A DNA stretch of 64,000 nucleotides. Origin: Typhlomys cinereus (taxonomy: Eukaryota; Chordata; Mammalia; Rodentia; Platacanthomyidae). Where the stretch lies: positions 2,738,042-2,802,041 of the forward strand of contig JALPQD010000231.1 of the NCBI GenBank assembly GCA_023101885.1, in the 5' to 3' direction. Each line of letters opens with the position of its first letter. The first letter of the stretch is position 1. The notes below the pieces were generated by a model. That model did no database searches. It was not told the DNA's origin and saw only the letters and a list, made by a program, of their open reading frames with translations. The position numbers and the translations under genes were made by a program. Positions 56,973 through 64,000 of the stretch are shown here, piece after piece.

Positions 56973-58130
56973 TCTTCCTTTAGCTCCTTGTAATCAGCTA
57001 CCACAACCTTCCTTCGGATGGCAGCAGTTTGCTGACACCCTATAATTTGAGAGCAATGTAAATAATGGAGATAGACATCACATGCTCCCTTAGACACATT
57101 ATTGCCCTCTGACATCACTCTTTGGTACCCAGTGAAACTTCAAGTTAATTTGCATAGGCAGTAACATTCACCAGTGAGTCTCTATCATCCTCATTTGGAA
57201 CTGGATTCCTACCTGATGTATTTTACTTTTAGACCTGGACATAAGGTTGATAGCTAATTTCAGAACTTTCGCAGTCTGAGTTACGAAATGCAGATCTCTG
57301 TTACAACTTGAATTCTTTATAAAGAAAATAAAGCTTTCAGCCTGTTTCCATGTAGAACAGAAAGGTGTTAACAAGTAACAGAGGCTTTCTTTCCAAGGCT
57401 AACTGTCTTACAAAAGTAGGCCAAAGCCATCAGCGGGCTGTCTGAGGAAGTTCAAAATGTATGAAGGACCAAATGAACATGCTAGAAATGGAGGCAAACC
57501 TAAGGAGCCCGAGAAAGACCCTTGGGGTAACTGTTCCCATCCTCTTCTAAATGTAGGATTTCAAGCACATATTTATCCACCTGCCTCTCATCAAAACAAC
57601 TGTGTGATCATTCATGAACCACAAGCTTCTCTAGCTCCAAGAAAACTAGAAAACTGTACCAGCTTCTAAGGCAAGCGACTGTGAGCATAGCCGAGGAGAA
57701 ATCTGTTCTAGACTCTGGAAAGCAGCAGAGGGGGATTTTCAAGGTAGATCTGTTTTGAATATGGATTCTTAGACAAGCTGACCAATGAACAAGAGGGGAT
57801 CATTTTAGACATGGAGAGATTCCATTGTCACCTTTCTAGGACTGCACCTAACACAACACTTTAGCAAGATGAAAACGCAGCCAAGCAGGAAGGAAGGTGT
57901 GCGACGATGGCAAAAGGCCGGCACAGCACCCACAAAACCGGAGCCACCTGCATCTGGTTAATAATGGTGCGCTGGGGTTTCTGCTTGTGACCTCTGTGGA
58001 GCAGCAGAGACTGGAATCATTTAGAGCACTGCAAAACCAGACGTGTTACATGAACAGTGATTTTTTTTTCCATTGGATAAAGGATGACACAGATAAACGC
58101 TGGTAGAAACTTCAAAAGACAGAGAAGATG
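56973..58130. other. Unassigned, mostly unique sequence
   Basis: Nothing recognised in about 1.1 kb. Confidence 0.4.
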
Positions 58131-58132
58131 AT

Positions 58133-58370
58133 GGGCTGGGAAGATAGTTCAGGGGTTAAAGTCTTTGTCTTGAAAGCAAAAGGACCTGAGTTCAGGTCCT
58201 CAGATCCCGCATGAAAATACTTGGCAGATACGGTGGCAGCCTGCAATTCTAGCCCTGGAAGGTGGAGCCTGGGAAACTCCAGAGCAAAGCAATGAGGAGG
58301 AGGACCATCCAGGCTGATTCCTGATGTCACCCTTGGGTCTCCACAGACACACACATGCAAGTGCACGCTT

Positions 58371-58420
<50 letters not shown>
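58133..58420 (+). mobile_element. B2-lineage SINE with CA tail
   Basis: Well-preserved copy: head gggctgggaagatagttcag, ggacctgagttcaggtcctc, body close to 19418, CA run 58372-58418. Part of the recent subfamily. Confidence 0.85.
58372..58418. repeat. CA microsatellite
   Basis: About 23 CA units at the SINE tail. Confidence 0.95.
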
Positions 58421-58840
58421 GAGTAGTCAGATTTTCCGAATTTCTCTTAGGACTGAGTTTCTGAGTCTCTCTCTTGGGAAGGACGAAGCAAACTTTACCC
58501 ACAGTTTTGCTGAGTGAAGGAGACATATTTTGTAATTCAGAGACACTAAATATCAAGGCTGTGGAGCTGAAAGATCAAGAGCTATGCAGGAGCCCCCCAA
58601 TCTCAGTCTGTGGAGCAAGATGCAGGTGCCCACACTACAGAGCTTTGTCATGTTGGCAGTGACCCTGGCGTGGAGGAGAGATGGAATCACACCCAGGGCT
58701 CCCACGGGGCAGAGTGAAAACAAACTGGAGGAAAAATCACAAGAGCAGAAGACACTGTGTAGCATCCTCAGTGGGCACGATGTCAAGAACTTACAGACCT
58801 CACTTCTAGAAAGTTCTGAGTGTTTCTGCGGTAGTTTCAT
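58421..58840. other. Unassigned sequence
   Basis: Nothing recognised. Frames of about 100 residues on both strands have no domain. Confidence 0.35.
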
Positions 58841-58844
58841 GGCA

Positions 58845-59180
58845 TGGTACTGTGACAAAATGCCTGGGCCAGCACCTTAGGGGGCGAGTTGTTTCCATCT
58901 CCCAGTTCCATCATTCATTCAGTCATGGTGGGGGCAGGGTTCGCAGCAGCAGGAACTGAGAGAACTGGTCACATCACCTCCACGGCCAGAGCCAAGAGCA
59001 GGAAATCAATGTGCATGGGGCTGCTTGCCCACCTGCACAGATAGTTCTTTCCAGCTTTATATAATCCCATATATATACACATTCCCACATCGAATGCTCT
59101 CTCTCAGACATGTCCCTGGAGATCAACCTTAATGTGAACGTCCCTCTCTGGTTGGTCTAGACAGCTGCACCTAGGAGTAA
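58845..59180 (-). mobile_element. MaLR-like LTR, antisense
   Basis: Order actgtgacaaaatgcctggg, ctggtcacatcacctccacg, agcaggaaatcaatgtgca; antisense MaLR plan. Confidence 0.65.
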
Positions 59181-59960
59181 GCTTAGTACTACCCGTCACA
59201 GTTCACAAAGCTTAGAATTGAGCCTGGAGCTCGGGGTAGTCTTCCAAGTAATTTCACTACATCTCAGAGAATAAAGCCCTATCGTATCTAAGGGAACACA
59301 GCAAAACCCAGAATCAGCCACACCAATGCCCTAGCGATGCACAGTGCTGGACGGTAATTAGAAGCTGCTCCCTTCCCTCAGAACCATCAGGATAAGCGCA
59401 CATCTTCAACGGCTCAGTGCTTAAGTAAGATGTCTCAGCGTAGCCCTGGGTGCAGACACGACTCTTGGTGTGTAATTACCTGTCACCTGAGGGAGGTATT
59501 CCTTCCCTTTTCCTCCCTCAACAGACAAATGCGAAACACAGAGGCATCCGTCATGATGAAGGATTAAAGATATATCAAGAGGTGTCATTATTTACATACC
59601 ATGTGGACCTTAACCAGCTGGATGGGTCCCAGCTGTACTCCGTCACACTCCAGGATTGAGATCACAATGCTGTGGCCACCAAATACTTGCTGCAGGAGTT
59701 AGTGGACAGCAGGAGATTGAGTGGACACAGGAAAGCGAGAGAAGCCAGGAGCTCGCTGGTCTCAGCAGGTGCAAATGTGTCCACAGAGATGTGGACTTTG
59801 ACAAAAGAATGGTGGACTGACTGTGTGGACCAGCCACCAAAGAGCAACATTAGCACACAGCGAATGTCAGCCAGGCTCTAGGCAGTTCATTACTACTGTT
59901 AAGTTTCTCATATCGGCATTATGCAACCATGCACTGACCATAACCCCAATTCCCCTTGCC
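59181..59960. other. Unassigned sequence
   Basis: Nothing recognised. Confidence 0.35.
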
Positions 59961-59964
59961 CTCC

Positions 59965-60388
59965 TGTCATACCTAGGCACAGGTGTAAATTTGACTGTTG
60001 AGGGTTTGAGCTATGGGCACAGTTGTAGAGAGTTGATAATTGAGTTAAGCCCAGAGCAAACCTGCAAGAGATTGTCTAGCTGATGGGGAAAGACAAGCCC
60101 ATGGTGGGTGGGATTAGGCCCTGAATAAATCACAGAGAGCTGGTTGAGAGAGTCGGCATCCTTCTGTTCACTTGGCCAGAAATGCTGGTCTGGCAAGTAA
60201 GGATTGTCCATCTCTCAGCTATTATGTGGTGATGGTGTGGCCAGTTCCCTTGGCCCTGGTGTTGGTGCGTGCTCTCCCGTCAAGCTGGGCTGAGAACTGT
60301 AACCAGGAATCCTAAGAGAGAATAAATCCTTGTTCCCTTAAGTCTTTTGATGGTCATTTATCAGCAGCCATGCAGGTGGACTGCAGCA
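59965..60388 (+). mobile_element. ~424-bp MaLR-like LTR, best-preserved copy
   Basis: Starts TGTCATACC and ends TGCAGCA. The 5-bp repeat CCTCC flanks it (59960-59964 and 60389-60393), the target-duplication length of ERVL/MaLR elements. AATAAA occurs near the 3' end (gagagaataaatccttgttc). Closely related to 27178-27597 and 27776-28199. It looks like a solo LTR. Confidence 0.9.
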
Positions 60389-60825
60389 CCTCCCCTCTGT
60401 GGCCTCTCTCCTCCTATTATCGCCTTGGCTTCCCTGGATGGTTGCCTATCTATTTCAGTGTCATATATGCATACATGAATTTTCTGCATCATACTTTTTA
60501 CCACATCTGTCTATATAACTGCCCTGCAAGAAAGATACTGTCCTGCAAGAAAGATACCCCACCCCCGCTTCTCAGATGGCAAAATTGGGGCCGTATTGAT
60601 AAGATGGCTGAGTAGACAATAGATCCAGAATCTAATCATTTCTCCCCATGGTTCTCTCTTTCCTTCTCTCTCTCTCCATTCAGTTCTTCCACAAATACAG
60701 TACCTCTCAGTTACTGCTCTGGAAATTTCAGGCAAAATAGCATTTCCAGTCACTGACCACCTGAAAGATTAATGTCTTGAAGGAAAAGCAAGACAGTCAC
60801 TTAGACTCTGACTTTGGAATTGCGC
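60389..60825. other. Unassigned sequence
   Basis: Holds a small tandem duplication of ctgcaagaaagatac near 60523-60556. Nothing else recognised. Confidence 0.4.
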
Positions 60826-60826
60826 G

Positions 60827-60868
<42 letters not shown>

Positions 60869-60950
60869 CCACCCCTCTCTCTCTGTCTCTCTGTCTCTCT
60901 CTCCTTCCCTCCCTCCCTTCCTCTCTCTCTTCTTCCTTCCTCTCTCTGAC
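60826..60950. repeat. CT-rich microsatellite
   Basis: CT runs with CCCACCC, GTCT and CCTTCC interruptions. Confidence 0.95.
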
Positions 60951-61654
60951 TCTGATATGTGAGGATACATAAAGGAGTCGACTGAAAAAAGAATGACCAT
61001 AAACCGGGAAAGCTTGTAAGTCAGTTTCTCCACTTATGATTGGCTTCAACTGAGCCTTGATCAGGCCCTTTGCGGGACCAGCACAGGAGGGCTTGAGATG
61101 AGCCGTGTCATGTGCCTGGTCTGGAAAAAAGGCCCCAGGCTGCTTATTTTCTAAGAAGATCTCACTACAGTTCAGGCCGTATGACTCTTGGCATGTGTGA
61201 TTAAAGACTGGTTTCTATGGTGTGTGTGCGTGCGTGCGTGTGTGCGTGTGTGCGTGCGTGTGTGTGTGTACTGAAACAGCTCTACCTTCTCCCTTGGCCT
61301 TCCCTGTCCCTCTCGTGTCCTCATTTTCTGTTTTACTGCTTGTCTTTCTGCATTTTGTCTCCCAATACTCTTCTGTCACTGACCTAGTTGGTTAGCAGCT
61401 AATGGTGGTTTTCACACCTGATCCAAAGCAAAGCTCTTGGAAGTTTTCATCTTTCCAAAAATCTATGAGTAGCTTCTGCTTGCACATTAGCTGTCTTTAG
61501 AATAAAACTCCCACATAAAGTGAATGAATGTTTGCTAGAGCAATGGCTTGAACTCCTGATCCTAGTCACCCTTCCTTTTCTCAAGTCCCCTTCAATGAAC
61601 TCTGGCAGCAGCTTTGGGGATATCCCTAGCTGGGTCTATAACAGGAGATCTAAC
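60951..61654. other. Unassigned sequence, with GT tract
   Basis: GT/GCGT run at 61220-61269. Nothing else recognised. Confidence 0.4.
61220..61269. repeat. GT/GCGT microsatellite
   Basis: GT run with CGTG interruptions. Confidence 0.95.
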
Positions 61655-61858
61655 AGCATCCCTAGTCACATCCTAGTAGCATTCCTAGTCACATCCTAGT
61701 CACATCCTAGTCGCATCCCTAGTCACATCCTAGTTGCATCCTAGTCACATCCTAGTCACATCCTAGTCGCATCCCTAGTCACATCCCTAGTCACATCCTA
61801 GTCATATCCCTAGTCACACCCTTAGTTGCATCCCTAGTCACATCCTAGTCACATCCCT
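61655..61858. repeat. 11/12-bp minisatellite
   Basis: About 17-18 units of the cacatcctagt (11) or cacatccctagt (12) type, with a cgcatccctagt variant. Located inside sequence that resembles an L2 3' region. Confidence 0.95.
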
Positions 61859-62065
61859 CCTTATGGCCCTGCCCTCTGCGTTCCATCCTCATGGACCAGC
61901 TGGATTTTGGAGGTCTTTAAAAATACAAGTCCACTCATATTATTTCCCCTGCCTAAAACCCTTCAGGAGCTTCAGTCACACATAGAAACATCTTTGTAAG
62001 AATCTCTGGTCTTTTCTTCCCTCCTCAGCCTTAAGCCACATTTCTCTTTCCTTCCAAACTCCTAC
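61859..62065 (+). mobile_element. L2-type LINE fragment
   Basis: Contains atattatttcccctgcctaa, aacccttcaggagcttcagt and cttccaaactcctacatg, the same L2 segment as near 28930. Likely continues upstream of the minisatellite. Confidence 0.55.
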
Positions 62066-62105
62066 ATGTGAAAACTTCTCATTCTCTTAGTCCCCCATAT
62101 TGGTT

Positions 62106-62228
62106 CCCTCTTCATTTTGTTCGTTTGAGACAGGGCCTCGTGTAAGCCAAGGTTGGTCCGAAACTCTGTGTAGAAAGAATTACCGTGACCTTCTGAGCCT
62201 CCTGTCGACAGTGCTGGGTGGCAGGTAC
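62106..62228 (-). mobile_element. B1 SINE, antisense
   Basis: Antisense B1 phrase ttgagacagggcctcgtgta, then ccgaaactctgtgtagaaag and acagtgctgggtggcagg. Diverged. Confidence 0.75.
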
Positions 62229-62463
62229 TGCTGCAGTTAGCCTGCGTGCTGCTGATAAATTTCTGTCCAAATGGCATACGGGAGAACAAGGGGTTTCATT
62301 CTCCCTTCTGACCCTCGGGTTATGGTTCCTAATCCAGCTTGGCAGGGGTGTCTGCAACAACTCTAGAGGACAAGAGAACTGGCCGGGCCATATCCAACCT
62401 TCACATATAGGCACAAAGCGCAAGCCCACGATCGCCAATTTACACCTGCATCTAACTATGACA
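62229..62463 (-). mobile_element. ~420-bp MaLR-like LTR, copy 4, internally deleted
   Basis: Starts tgctgcagttagcctgc and ends tatgaca, matching the ends of copies 1-3 but only 235 bases long, so the middle is deleted. The flanks ggtac and gcttc do not match. Confidence 0.7.
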
Positions 62464-62524
62464 GCTTCTGTCTATTGAAGGAGAAGTATGACTGCCACGT
62501 AAATCTTTGGTATTTATATCATAT

Positions 62525-62600
62525 TTTTCTTTCTTTCTTCTTTCTTTAATAAAATTTTCTTTGTTTCTTCTTTCCTCCTTTTCTTTCCTTTCATTTTTTT
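62525..62600. repeat. Pyrimidine-rich tract
   Basis: Runs of TTTCTTTC and TCCTTTTC. Confidence 0.8.
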
Positions 62601-62702
62601 CTTTTTTGTTTTTTGAGACATGGTCTTGCATTGCAGCCCACACTGGTCGAGACTTTTGTGGTCTTTCTGCTTAGCTTCCAAAGAGGGAAGAACTATTCCT
62701 GA
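62601..62702 (-). mobile_element. B1 SINE, antisense
   Basis: Antisense B1: ttttttgagacatggtcttg, ttgcagcccacactggtcg, then a diverged body. Confidence 0.7.
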
Positions 62703-63790
62703 CCTTTTCATTATTATCATTGTCGTTATCATTAGTTACCATCATCATCATTACTTTCTCATCTCTTTATGTCTCCTCTAGAAGGAATGCCCTGATAAAA
62801 TCTGGATTCTGCCTCCTTTGTTCAAAGCTTTCCATGCCTGATACTCAATAGCTGTGAAATCAGTGTAGATGGAAAAGATGAATATGCATTTGTGTGCTTC
62901 TCAACTAGAGATATGCAGAGTATAAAATCATACATCTCCTTGTGATTAGTGTGACTACGTGTGTTGCATGTTTACATTCACGGCATATGTGTACAGACAG
63001 AGAAGGTCCTTAAAAGTAGCAAAGCCAGGAATGAACCCTAGATAATTGTGATGCCTCTTTATGATTAATATACTCTTTTAATTTCTGAGCATCTTCAATC
63101 CATAAGCACTGCCAAGCCAAATGCAGACCTTGCCCTGCAGTGTTGCCTTTGTGGCAGGTGATGGTGGACGTACCAGTGCATTGCTGGATCTGCCCCCCAC
63201 AGCCCTGTGCAAGCACGTATCCTACCCAGCGGTCCAAAGGGGCACAGTCAACCCTCTGTGTAACTCAAAACCACCTCTCATTTGCAGTCTCTGGCCCCTG
63301 GCATTTAAACCACCCATGACCCGCACTTCAGTGTGTGTCACATAACAAAATGAGACTTGTGGCACTGAGCAGAGAGCTTGAGGCCTGCCCCAGGGAGCGC
63401 CCCGTTGAGTGACAGTTTCAAGCACCAATGGCGACGAGGTGTATACACATCACAGGAAAGTGCAGCCCCCAGAAGAGAGCCAGAAACCCACACATATTCA
63501 GTAAACTGCTGTTGAGTAGCATGGAATATCTCAGGGCTTATTGTCCACAATAAAATACAAGGCAGAGCACACGACTCCATGTTCAGAACAGCTCTGCGGT
63601 CCGCGTCCTTTGGCAAGAAGACCTCGCTTCCCATTGGGCTAGGTGCTTGGAAGAGGGTAGGAACCACAGGACAGCGGAGACAGCCGTGGCCCTGGGGACA
63701 TTCTGCTGTCACGTTCAGGATCTCTACTGCCCAGTGCGCAGCTCAACTGGAAGGGGGACTAGATGCTCTGAGTTCATCCTTCCTAGTGGA
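62703..63790. other. Unassigned, mostly unique sequence
   Basis: About 1.1 kb. Nothing recognised; the 124-residue minus frame 63338-63712 has no domain. Confidence 0.4.
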
Positions 63791-63965
63791 TCTTTAGGGC
63801 TCTACAGAACGACCACTGTTATTTTCTCTTTCCCGGTAATGACAAGCACATCAGCGCTGGTTATGTGGTTATGCAAAATCAATCGTTCAATACCATAATT
63901 ATCAGCCCTCCTGAAGAAGCTGAACTTAACGACGGCTGTCAGCAAGCTCGGGCTGTAGCAGGTAG
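63791..63965. other. AT-rich unique block, conserved-element candidate
   Basis: Contains gttatgcaaaatcaatcgtt, ataccataattatcagccc and gaacttaacgacggctgtca without repeat signature. Candidate only by composition. Confidence 0.35.
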
Positions 63966-64000
63966 AAGAGCGTGAGTTGTGGACCGTTCAGTGGACGCGC

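Overview
This window is mammalian nuclear DNA with no protein-coding gene or functional RNA gene that I can support. The repeat content points to a rodent of the Myodonta (mouse-like rodents or jerboas): B1-type fragments, B2/B3-type tRNA-derived SINEs with A-box-like heads and CA-rich tails, ID-like heads, many MaLR/ORR1/MT-like LTRs, old degenerate L1, and L2 and MIR relics. The commonest SINE copies differ from the mouse B2 I know, so a lineage outside Mus/Rattus is likely; a dipodid is one possibility, but I cannot prove the species.

Layout. 1-5.3 kb: MaLR pieces, an old L1 tail, and the 3' end of an ERV1-like provirus (purine tract plus LTR) whose LTR is split by a SINE with a perfect 15-bp target duplication. 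5.3-12 kb: unique sequence, purine-rich simple repeats, a decayed L1 3' half (7.9-9.3 kb) and a GC- and CpG-rich block (9.78-10.2 kb). 12-26 kb: a MaLR, an L1 5'-type fragment, several simple or degenerate tandem repeats, SINEs and MIR relics. 27-29.4 kb: a nested set in which a ~420-bp LTR has landed in an older antisense MaLR, followed by a second copy and then an L2 tail. 30-36.6 kb: mostly unique sequence with an ORR1-like LTR. 36.9-39.5 kb: a long decayed L1 with a SINE inside it. 40-48 kb: unique AT-rich blocks resembling conserved non-coding elements, two CTG tracts, a 29-bp minisatellite and LTRs. 48-64 kb: unique sequence, an L1 tail, a 29-bp minisatellite with higher-order order, a MaLR carrying a GT tract, several SINEs, a well-preserved 424-bp LTR with its 5-bp target duplication, an 11/12-bp minisatellite beside an L2 relic, and two antisense B1 copies.

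The open reading frames are short and mostly fall in repeats or low-complexity sequence, so the window is best read as intergenic or deep intronic DNA. The items most worth checking are the young LTR family with intact target duplications, the SINE-in-LTR insertion, the CpG-dense block at 9.8-10.2 kb, the ordered 29-bp minisatellite, and several AT-rich unique blocks with homeodomain-like motifs that could be enhancers. Family assignments come from remembered consensus patterns, not from a database search; I found no convincing new multi-gene system.
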